Virus record (IMG/VR): IMGVR_UViG_3300032282_002641
Location: 1 to 28,780 of that record
Source of the DNA: a virus
Length of the DNA: 28,780 nucleotides
Direction: 5' to 3' (one strand)
The notes beneath the pieces are model-generated. The model did no database searches. It was not told the origin of the DNA and saw only the letters and a list, made by a program, of their open reading frames with translations. The position numbers and the translations under genes were made by a program. Positions within the stretch are counted from its first letter, which is position 1. The number at the start of each line of letters is the position of its first letter. Shown piece after piece: positions 23,365 to 28,780 of the stretch.

Positions 23365-23843
23365 TGCTAGTCACACCACACTTCAGCGTGGCGGAGCTCA
23401 CGCACGGCCGAGGCTGGTGGAGCGTCGACCCTGCTGGAGAACTGGCCAGGTATGAGCGTCTGGCTGTCGAGACACTGGAGCCGATCCGGCTGCTGCTAGG
23501 TGTGCCGCTGCAGGTACTATCCGGCGCGCGTCCAGCCGAGCACAACGACGGCGGCCGGGCCTCGTCGATGCACTTACCACCCGTACAGCGAGCTGCTCCT
23601 CAGCTGCGCTATATGGCACGGCCACCAGCTGATCGAGGGGCTGCCTGTGACTTCGTGGCTGTCGGGCTGCAGTGCGATGCCGTCTATCACGCCATCGACG
23701 CAGCGATGAAGTCTGGCCGCCTACCGCATGGCGGTTTGTTCTGGTATGCCTCGACGCCTGGCCAGCCACCCGGCGGTCGATTCGTGCACGTAGACAACCG
23801 TGGCACGCTGGCCAGAGAGCGTGCTCTCACTCCTCCGAGGTAA
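23364..23843 (+). CDS. M15-type peptidase, candidate endolysin
   Basis: Zinc D-Ala-D-Ala/L-Ala-D-Glu type peptidase that would cut peptidoglycan peptides. The 159-residue protein has the M15A order: HFSVAELTHG near the start, LEPIRLLLGVPLQVLSGARPAEHN at 38-61 (family L.piR..lg.P..v.SG.R...N), GGRASSMH at 63-70 with zinc ligand H70, GAACDF at 92-97 with ligand D96, and FVHVDNRG at 140-147 with H142 and D144. In canonical members SxHxxGxAxD is contiguous. Here about 20 residues separate the SMH and GAACD halves. It lacks a signal peptide, so it would need a holin or be virion-bound. A tail-associated hydrolase is the alternative, since it directly follows tail genes. Confidence 0.75.
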   Translation: MLVTPHFSVAELTHGRGWWSVDPAGELARYERLAVETLEPIRLLLGVPLQVLSGARPAEHNDGGRASSMHLPPVQRAAPQLRYMARPPADRGAACDFVAVGLQCDAVYHAIDAAMKSGRLPHGGLFWYASTPGQPPGGRFVHVDNRGTLARERALTPPR

Positions 23844-23846
23844 CAT

Positions 23847-24215
23847 ATGCCGTCGTCGATTCCTGACATTTCCGGGTCGGAGTGCGCTTCACTCCCGCCG
23901 ATTACGCTCGCCACCACAGACTGGACGACCCGCCCATCGTCCGACTTCATGAGCTTTTCTTCGGGCGAGTCGATCGCAGCTGACCGTCATCTGGTCTCGC
24001 TCATCGTCCGCAATTCGTCCGAGTCTGGCTCCGTCTGGATCTCGGGTCGCTCGGACCTCACCACGGAGTCTCCTGAGACCGTCGGCGGAGCGATTGAGGT
24101 GCCCTACGGAGAGCAACTCACCATCGGCCTGTACGGGTCACAGGCTTCGGCTATCGCCTATTGCGGCGACGTCGGTAGTACCGTCAGCATCATCGCCACT
24201 TTCTTTCCGTACTGA
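23847..24215 (+). CDS. Small beta-rich protein before the fibre (unknown)
   Basis: A 122-residue protein; GAGG at 23837-23840 precedes ATG 23847 by 6 nt. It is Ser/Thr-rich and beta-like, with [30 protein letters not shown] in the middle and [39 protein letters not shown] at the end, a typical small beta-sandwich alternation. No family is recognised. Placed 8 bp before the fibre gene, it could be a fibre-attachment or head/tail decoration protein. Codons are mostly G/C-ending, like the fibre. Confidence 0.6.
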   Translation: MPSSIPDISGSECASLPPITLATTDWTTRPSSDFMSFSSGESIAADRHLVSLIVRNSSESGSVWISGRSDLTTESPETVGGAIEVPYGEQLTIGLYGSQASAIAYCGDVGSTVSIIATFFPY

Positions 24216-24223
24216 GAGGCAAC

Positions 24224-26863
24224 ATGAGCGTCTCCCCAGGATTTTCGGTTCTCCGCGGCGGAGTGGGTCCGGCTGGTCCGGCTGGACCGCAGGGCATCCA
24301 GGGCATCCAGGGCGTGCAAGGTCCGCAGGGTGACCAGGGTGTTCAGGGCGTGCAGGGTCCGCAGGGAGACCAGGGCATCCAGGGCGTGCAAGGCGACCAG
24401 GGTGACCAGGGCATCCAGGGTATTCAGGGTGTGCAGGGTATCCAGGGCGTGCAAGGCGACCAGGGTGACCCCGGCACGCCCGGTGCCGATGGCGACCGAT
24501 ACGCGACGACGAGCACCACATCCCTGACCATCGGCAATGGGGTTCGCTCGTTCACCGTCGAGACCGGCCTCGACTACACGGTGGCTCAGCCCATCATCAT
24601 CGCCCACGATACCGGCACGCACATGCACGGTACGCTCACGAGCTATAGCGCGATCACCGGCGCCATGGTCGTGGACGTGTCGCGGCACACCGGCTCCGGC
24701 ACGTTCAGCACCTGGAGCGTAAACCTGGAGGGCGTGGCTGGCGTGCAGGGGCCTGCCGGTCCGCAGGGTGAGCAGGGCCTGCAAGGCATTCAGGGCGAGC
24801 AGGGCATCCAGGGCGAGCAGGGTATCCAGGGAGCACAGGGCGACCAGGGTATCCAGGGCGTGCAGGGTGTTCAGGGCGTGCAGGGTGACCAGGGTGACCA
24901 GGGTCCGCAGGGTGACCAGGGCGTTCAGGGCGTGCAGGGTCCGCAGGGAGACCAGGGTCCGCAGGGTCCGCAGGGTCCGCAGGGCGACCCAGGCGCCCCG
25001 GGCGCGACAACCGTCACTGGGCTGACTGACCGCTACGAGGAGCTGCCGTCGCAGACCTTCAGCGACTTCGCTCACGGCGGCCTCGTGCCTGCGTCGCCCA
25101 CGCGGGACATCCAGACTGCAATCGACGCGACCCCGGTCGGCCCGGCCTGCCAGGTCATCGTTGGACCCGGCTCCTACGCTGGGGCGACGGTCACCATCCC
25201 GACCGGCCGCAACAACATCGCCATCATCGGACCGAGCGCGGGCGACTTCGGCGGGACCATCGCGAGCCTCACCTCCGGTCGAGCACTCACCATCGGGAAC
25301 AACGCCGTTCGGGTGCGCCTGGTTAACATCCAGATTGAGGGCCTGACGACCATCTCGACGACGGGCGCGGGCATCCATCGTATCGAGCGATGCCAGCTCG
25401 AGGGCGGCCTGACCGTGGGCGCCATCTCGTCCGATATCTATCTCGTCGGGTGCACGCTCGGGTCCGTCACCGTCAACGCTGGATTTACCGGCCTGCTGTT
25501 GATCGACCGTTGCCTGTTCAACGCCGGGGCGGTTTTCACAAACAACGCGATCCAGACCCGAGTGCTCATCTCGGACACTGCTGGTCTAGCCAGTGCTCCG
25601 TCGACGACTGCGTACCTCAACGGTCGCTTCCAGCTCGCGTCAGGCGCGACGCAGTTCTTCCAGGACGGCGGCTTGCTCCTGAAGGCACCGCTCACGGCGG
25701 TCAACGGCCTGACGCCGGCAGCAGACCGCATCGCCTACTACACGAGCGCCAGCGCGGCGGCGATGACCGCGCTCAGCGCGTTCGGGCGCTCGCTCATCGA
25801 CGATGCGGATGCGAGCGCAGCTCGTACTACCCTCGGCCTCGGGACCGCTGCGACGCAGGCGTCTGGTGCGTTCCAAACGGCCGACGCGACGCTGACTGCC
25901 CTCGCTGGACTGACGACGGCGGCCGACAAGCTGCCGTACTTCACGGGTGTCGATACGTCGGCTGTCACGACCCTGACGACGTTTGGGCGCTCGCTCATCG
26001 ACGATGCGGACGCATCAGCCGCGCGTACAACGCTCGGGCTCGGGACGGCGGCCACCGCCAACACCGGCACTGGGGCGGGCAACATCGTGGTTCTCGACGG
26101 GCTATCTCGGCTGCCCGCTGTCGATGGCTCGCAGCTCACTGGCATCGCTGGTGGAGCTCCCTATGCCTCCGATGTCTGGGACTACGAGTGGAACGCGTCG
26201 GCCGGCACCACGATGGAGACCGACGGCTGGACGAAGACCGGGGTCATCACTGACACCTCGACGACCATCGGCGCGTACACCGCGCGGCTCCTGACGCCCA
26301 CTGCCAACTCCGGCGCGGCGTACATGAGCAAGGTCATTTCGAGCACCGCGCCGGTCACCGGACTCAGCATCTACGGGTCGTTCGAGCTCCGAGTGCTCTG
26401 CGTTCTGCCAGCGTCGACGTCAGCGAACATCGTTCACGCCCTGGCGTTCTGCATGCAGGCTGGCGGAAACCAGTTCATCCCTGCCGTCACGTCGACCGCA
26501 ATCTGGGCGTCGAGCGGCGCTGGCACGCTGACGTCCCTCACCCTGACCGCCGGGCTCCCGAACCGCTCCATCTGGATCACCATCCGGTGTGCCAACGGCC
26601 TGACCTCCGGGTCTGTCGCCGGTACGAGCTACACCGAGGTCTGGGTCGGAGGAATCCGGATCTGGACCGGCATCAGCACGACGCCGTGGGCAACGTTCAC
26701 GGCCGGCTCTGAGGGCCTGCTTCGCATCGGACGCATCGTCGGGCCCGGCAGCGGCGGCAACGTCGAAGCGGTCAAGGTCGCGTCGATCAAGTGGCGCGCC
26801 GGATGGAACGCGGCGCCTGTCGACTACACCCTGCGTGCGCTGTATGGAGCACCCGGGCCGTGA
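24224..26863 (+). CDS. Collagen-like tail fibre with beta-helix domain
   Basis: Host-recognition fibre, 879 residues. In order: two Gly-X-Y collagen-like stalks (15-91 and 173-261), almost always Gly-X-Gln; between them a small domain (about 92-172, [19 protein letters not shown]...) of a kind often seen between phage fibre collagen stalks; then a beta-helix-like repeat region (about 285-480, [39 protein letters not shown]) resembling pectate-lyase folds; then two copies of a 67-residue unit with [17 protein letters not shown], a repeat common in phage fibres; then a C-terminal domain (about 640-879) likely for receptor binding or trimerisation. GAGAGG lies upstream of ATG 24224. Enzymatic residues in the helix cannot be assigned. 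The stop overlaps the next GTG. Confidence 0.85.
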   Translation: MSVSPGFSVLRGGVGPAGPAGPQGIQGIQGVQGPQGDQGVQGVQGPQGDQGIQGVQGDQGDQGIQGIQGVQGIQGVQGDQGDPGTPGADGDRYATTSTTSLTIGNGVRSFTVETGLDYTVAQPIIIAHDTGTHMHGTLTSYSAITGAMVVDVSRHTGSGTFSTWSVNLEGVAGVQGPAGPQGEQGLQGIQGEQGIQGEQGIQGAQGDQGIQGVQGVQGVQGDQGDQGPQGDQGVQGVQGPQGDQGPQGPQGPQGDPGAPGATTVTGLTDRYEELPSQTFSDFAHGGLVPASPTRDIQTAIDATPVGPACQVIVGPGSYAGATVTIPTGRNNIAIIGPSAGDFGGTIASLTSGRALTIGNNAVRVRLVNIQIEGLTTISTTGAGIHRIERCQLEGGLTVGAISSDIYLVGCTLGSVTVNAGFTGLLLIDRCLFNAGAVFTNNAIQTRVLISDTAGLASAPSTTAYLNGRFQLASGATQFFQDGGLLLKAPLTAVNGLTPAADRIAYYTSASAAAMTALSAFGRSLIDDADASAARTTLGLGTAATQASGAFQTADATLTALAGLTTAADKLPYFTGVDTSAVTTLTTFGRSLIDDADASAARTTLGLGTAATANTGTGAGNIVVLDGLSRLPAVDGSQLTGIAGGAPYASDVWDYEWNASAGTTMETDGWTKTGVITDTSTTIGAYTARLLTPTANSGAAYMSKVISSTAPVTGLSIYGSFELRVLCVLPASTSANIVHALAFCMQAGGNQFIPAVTSTAIWASSGAGTLTSLTLTAGLPNRSIWITIRCANGLTSGSVAGTSYTEVWVGGIRIWTGISTTPWATFTAGSEGLLRIGRIVGPGSGGNVEAVKVASIKWRAGWNAAPVDYTLRALYGAPGP
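24266..24493 (+). repeat. 9-nt minisatellite coding collagen stalk 1
   Basis: About 25 Gly-X-Y units from tandem 9-nt repeats of the form G-S-NNN-CAGG. The Y position is nearly always Gln; X is Ile, Val, Pro or Asp. A 54-nt block at 24321-24374 recurs at 24903-24956 in the second array with one mismatch by eye. Confidence 0.88.
24740..25006 (+). repeat. 9-nt minisatellite coding collagen stalk 2
   Basis: About 29 Gly-X-Y units built from the same 9-nt repeat as stalk 1, with added Glu and Leu at X and a run of Pro-Gln units near the end. The repetition is expected to promote slippage and recombination, changing stalk length. Confidence 0.88.
25781..26056 (+). repeat. Two 67-residue direct repeats in the fibre
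   Basis: The segment beginning [17 protein letters not shown] is encoded at 25781-25855 and again at 25982-26056, 201 nt apart, with synonymous differences. The preceding 20 residues (AADRIAYYT and AADKLPYFT versions) are also similar, so the unit is a full tandem duplication of about 67 residues. Confidence 0.85.
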
Positions 26864-27099
26864 CAGCAGAGCACGAACCAGTGCCGCACTCGCGGCCTGT
26901 GAGGATCATGAGTCGCGATAGGTGGTCGAGGACCGTGCTCGTGGGCCTGGCTGGCATCGCTGGCCTGACCCTGCTCGGCATCGTCGCGCTCATCGTGGGC
27001 AGTGCAGACGGGGCGACCCTGGGCGCCATCGTGGCTGGTATCTCTGGGTGCGTCGGTGCCGTATCGGGTCGATCTGCATCGACTGGATCGTCACCGTGA
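26860..27099 (+). CDS. Small two-helix membrane protein, holin-like
   Basis: A 79-residue protein from GTG 26860 overlapping the fibre stop (GTGA). After a short charged N-terminus ([21 protein letters not shown]) it has two hydrophobic helices: [23 protein letters not shown] (about 24-46) and [20 protein letters not shown] (about 51-70), with a short polar end. This fits a class II holin plan and the gene lies in the likely lysis cassette. Being a holin is inference; other small membrane proteins share this plan. The stop overlaps the next GTG. Confidence 0.6.
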   Translation: MTAEHEPVPHSRPVRIMSRDRWSRTVLVGLAGIAGLTLLGIVALIVGSADGATLGAIVAGISGCVGAVSGRSASTGSSP

Positions 27100-27278
27100 G
27101 TCCGTTCGACTTGGCCAGGTCTCTCTGGCTCATCGTGACCGCCGCTGACTCAGAGCACGAGGCTCGTCGCCAGCGAGCTGCAGCCGCTGAAAAACGCCTC
27201 AATCAGGCGCTGCAGGCTGTGGAGCGTGCGCGTGAGCAGCTCTCCACGTACGAGCGCAGGAAAGGTCTCAGACCATGA
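27096..27278 (+). CDS. Small coiled-coil protein
   Basis: A 60-residue protein from GTG 27096, overlapping the previous stop (GTGA) and followed by an ATGA overlap. After a short hydrophobic start (FDLARSLWLIVTAAD) it is one long charged helix (HEARRQRAAAAEKRLNQALQAVERAREQLSTYERR), a coiled-coil pattern. Its role is unknown. Sitting among membrane proteins, it may be an antiholin or spanin partner, but nothing in it proves this. Confidence 0.55.
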   Translation: MSPFDLARSLWLIVTAADSEHEARRQRAAAAEKRLNQALQAVERAREQLSTYERRKGLRP

Positions 27279-27580
27279 CCCTATCGGTACTGCTCGCATC
27301 GGCAGTCTATGCCTGCCCGATGTACACCCAGGGAGAGCCTTTGCCGGTCTCTGCTATGGTCGGATGTCCGGTCCCCGTCTCTGGACTGATATATCCAGAC
27401 TCTCACGCGCATGACGACCAGCAGGCCATCGAGGCTCTAGCGCTGGCAGGTCGTGAGCTGACTGCGGCCCGGTCTGAGGTCGAGTCCATGCGATCAGCTC
27501 CTGGGCCGGCAACTTGGGCCACCATCGGCGCCATCGTAGGTGCTCTGCTCACCTATGGGGTTATCGCGGGAGTCGAATGA
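27275..27580 (+). CDS. Spanin-like membrane protein (tentative)
   Basis: A 101-residue protein with a short hydrophobic N-terminus (MTLSVLLASAVYACPM), a Cys-containing loop with GEPLPVSAMVGCPVPVSGLIYP, a helical charged stretch (about 48-75, DDQQAIEALALAGRELTAARSEVESMRS) and a C-terminal hydrophobic helix (WATIGAIVGALLTYGVIAGV). Coiled coil plus terminal membrane segments, and the PVSGLIYP-type motif, resemble small Gram-negative phage proteins found beside endolysin genes, some with spanin roles. The lipobox is not convincing (VYAC). The gene is coupled at both ends. Treat the function as unproven. Confidence 0.5.
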   Translation: MTLSVLLASAVYACPMYTQGEPLPVSAMVGCPVPVSGLIYPDSHAHDDQQAIEALALAGRELTAARSEVESMRSAPGPATWATIGAIVGALLTYGVIAGVE

Positions 27581-27849
27581 TGGATGCGGCCGAATTCATC
27601 CGCACTGCGTCGGTCGTCCTCGGGATGTTGTCGATCCTAGCAGGGGTGTTCATCTGGGTCATGCGTGTGCAGATCCAGTCCGCGCTGAGCCCCGTCATGC
27701 TCGCCCTTCAGGCGGCGCACCATCGACTCGAGGACCACGGCCGCCGGATCGATGCTGTCGAGAAGAGCGTCAGCGATAAGGCGAGCCGGTCAGATGTCGA
27801 GCTGCTGGTGACGGTCGGCCTGGCCAAACACAACGGGCATCACGAATGA
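27577..27849 (+). CDS. Membrane-anchored coiled-coil protein (DUF2730-like)
   Basis: A 90-residue protein with one N-terminal membrane helix (RTASVVLGMLSILAGVFIWVM, about 9-29) followed by a coiled coil (about 36-70, PVMLALQAAHHRLEDHGRRIDAVEKSVSD) and a His-rich end (KHNGHHE). The plan matches small Mu gp25/DUF2730-type phage proteins. Two adjacent ATGs exist, 27577 (overlapping the previous TGA) and 27580. It is the last + strand gene; its stop lies inside the 3' end of the opposite-strand gene, overlapping by 10 bp. Confidence 0.6.
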   Translation: MMDAAEFIRTASVVLGMLSILAGVFIWVMRVQIQSALSPVMLALQAAHHRLEDHGRRIDAVEKSVSDKASRSDVELLVTVGLAKHNGHHE

Positions 27850-28196
27850 CGCTGGCCAGGTTGCCTCGTCTCCAGTCGTCCCCAGGAGAGGCCATGGCCT
27901 CGTAACGTCAGAGTCGGATCACGCGGCTCACGCCGTACATCGATTCGGGCGCGCAGGGCATCGGCGCCGAGCATCGCGGTTCGCTGCTGGATCGCCAGAT
28001 AGGCCTTAGCGTACTGACTGTCGTCCTCGAAGGTGTCGGCCTCGGCAAGTGCGAGGTGCAGCGGATCAGCGTCGGCACACAGCATGCACCACCGGAGATA
28101 TACGGACGACCCTCCTGGCTCAGAGATCCGTAGCACAAAGACCGATGGGCCGTCGTAGGCCACGGAAGCGCCACAGTAGAGACAGGCGCGCATCAT
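27840..28196 (-). CDS. Zinc-ribbon-like protein on the opposite strand
   Basis: A 118-residue protein. The N-terminal part has two Cys pairs, CLYCG at 5-9 and CMLC at 37-40, the spacing of a treble-clef or zinc-ribbon finger. A charged helical tail follows. The start ATG (reverse 28196) overlaps the stop of the upstream gene (ATGA on the - strand). A longer frame extends to 28313 without support. It converges with the + strand late operon, overlapping 10 bp at the ends. A role in regulation or DNA binding is possible; no family is recognised. Confidence 0.65.
   Translation of the reverse strand: MMRACLYCGASVAYDGPSVFVLRISEPGGSSVYLRWCMLCADADPLHLALAEADTFEDDSQYAKAYLAIQQRTAMLGADALRARIDVRREPRDPTLTLRGHGLSWGRLETRQPGQRHS
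27888..27901. repeat. 14-bp perfect palindrome
   Basis: GAGGCCATGGCCTC reads the same on both strands and lies 39 bp past the end of the + operon, inside the 3' part of the - gene. It could fold as a 5-bp stem with a CATG loop or bind a dimeric protein. No T-tract follows, so a terminator is not supported. Confidence 0.5.
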
Positions 28197-28702
28197 GATG
28201 ACGTTCCTCGGAGGGCCCGCATGGCCGCGACCAGGGCGGCGCCGCGAGTCGGGCCGCAACCAAGCGATTCCTCGTCGCGCGAGTCTACGCCGTGCACGGT
28301 GCCACGAGCCCATGTGTCGACGTGCCCGCCCGCCATCGCATCGACCTGCGCGAGCATCACGCCCACGGTCGCGGGGTCGTCAGTGTCGATGGCGAACACG
28401 TCAGGCAGCATTCCGCCGCTTTCGACTGACGTGCTCCCCTTGACCGCCGCTCGCCGTCGAGGCTTCCACCGCCGCGTCTCGTCGACAAGTCGAACGGCCC
28501 GCGTGTGCATAACCGTTGCCACAACCTTGCCGCCTGCGTCGACGATGTTCGCAATGGGGTGCTCATCTTCGGCGCCGACCCACCCGGCAACCCGGAACCA
28601 TCGCGCGTCGTCCCTGGGAAAGCTGCACAGCACTCGCACCCCGCTCTTTGGGTGGAACAGCCGCGCGGCCTCACGGTCAAGGTCGGTCGGTTCGGTCTTC
28701 AT
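28193..28702 (-). CDS. Hypothetical protein on the opposite strand
   Basis: A 169-residue protein coupled by ATGA overlaps to the gene before and after it on the - strand. It opens MKTEPTDLDREAARLFHPKSGVRVLCSFPRDDARWFRVAGWVGAEDEHP with strand-helix character, has a basic segment (TRRWKPRRRAAVKG) near 76-90 and an acidic, Gly-containing C-terminal part (DDPATVGVMLAQVDAMAGGHVDTW). No domain is recognised. The tight coupling and typical codon use support a real gene, and the opposite strand suggests it belongs to a different (early or regulatory) transcription unit. Confidence 0.6.
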   Translation of the reverse strand: MKTEPTDLDREAARLFHPKSGVRVLCSFPRDDARWFRVAGWVGAEDEHPIANIVDAGGKVVATVMHTRAVRLVDETRRWKPRRRAAVKGSTSVESGGMLPDVFAIDTDDPATVGVMLAQVDAMAGGHVDTWARGTVHGVDSRDEESLGCGPTRGAALVAAMRALRGTSS

Positions 28703-28780
28703 GGCTCGCCCCCGTTCATCATCTCGGCGATGGCCCGGCGCTGCATCTCTGCGGCCTCGAACGGGCGCAGCCGCTCGACC
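28699..28780 (-). CDS. C-terminal end of another - strand gene (partial)
   Basis: On the reverse strand an open frame from the window edge ends in a TGA at 28701-28699 that overlaps the next gene's ATG. The visible residues VERLRPFEAAEMQRRAIAEM followed by MNGGEP look like the helical end of a longer protein. The rest lies outside the window. Function is unknown. Confidence 0.5.
   Translation of the reverse strand, partial: VERLRPFEAAEMQRRAIAEMMNGGEP

Noticed and set aside
24158-25378. 406-codon - strand frame with Leu-rich repeats opposite the fibre
   Set aside because: The apparent repeats (RTLRTL-like) are the mirror of the collagen 9-nt units, not an independent protein.
27850-27910. 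Intrinsic terminator at the end of the late operon
   Set aside because: Only a short palindrome without a T-tract is visible.
1-28780. tRNA genes, CRISPR arrays, insertion sequences, integrase, reverse transcriptase
   Set aside because: None were seen by eye on either strand. Tandem repeats present are fibre coding repeats, not spaced CRISPR repeats.

Overview
The window is a 28.8 kb piece of a tailed double-stranded DNA bacteriophage (or prophage), and it covers almost the whole virion-assembly module. The DNA is GC-rich. Genes are packed head to tail with stop/start overlaps of the ATGA, GTGA or TGATG type, so nearly all of the + strand from 1 to 27849 reads as one translationally coupled chain. 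The host cannot be named from the sequence. The GC-rich, G/C-ending codon use points to a GC-rich bacterium. A spanin-like small protein near the end of the late genes hints at a Gram-negative host, but that is weak inference.

Layout. (1) 1-2644: end of a replication/recombination module, with the tail of an upstream gene, a DnaB-type replicative helicase, an unknown protein and a RecU-like Holliday-junction nuclease. (2) 2641-3095: a 20-residue membrane peptide and a SleB-like cell-wall hydrolase. (3) 3092-5254: terminase small subunit, a small helical protein, terminase large subunit. (4) 5316-11008: a Mu-like head module with a DUF935-type portal, a Mu I-like protease with a nested scaffold start, a decoration protein, the major capsid protein, a small protein and an SPP1 gp7/Mu F-like minor head protein. 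(5) 11016-14392: neck and tail-tube genes. (6) 14423-17171: lambda-like tail assembly chaperones joined by a -1 frameshift, then the tape measure. No contractile sheath gene is recognisable, so the particle is probably a siphovirus. (7) 17174-23124: four unfamiliar tail-tip/baseplate proteins. (8) 23143-27849: a small winged-helix-like protein, an M15 peptidase, a small protein, a collagen-like tail fibre, then four small membrane or coiled-coil proteins that look like the lysis cassette. (9) 27840-28780: genes on the opposite strand, convergent with the late operon, including a zinc-ribbon-like protein.

Together these genes build a particle: terminase packages DNA through the portal into a protease-matured capsid, neck proteins join a long non-contractile tail, the fibre recognises the host, and the last genes release progeny. 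The strongest non-obvious signal is at 14923-14967: a correctly phased GGGAAAA slippery heptamer, a 6-nt spacer and an 8-bp hairpin that would fuse the two tail chaperone frames as in lambda G/GT. Other points of interest are a ribosome-binding site and paired GC hairpins around an internal scaffold start in the protease gene, an EF-hand-like loop in a neck protein, an M15 peptidase whose zinc motif is split by an insertion, and 9-nt minisatellite arrays coding for two collagen-like stalks. I see no tRNA, CRISPR array, insertion sequence, integrase or clear intrinsic terminator. I did not find evidence for a wholly new defence or mobile system.
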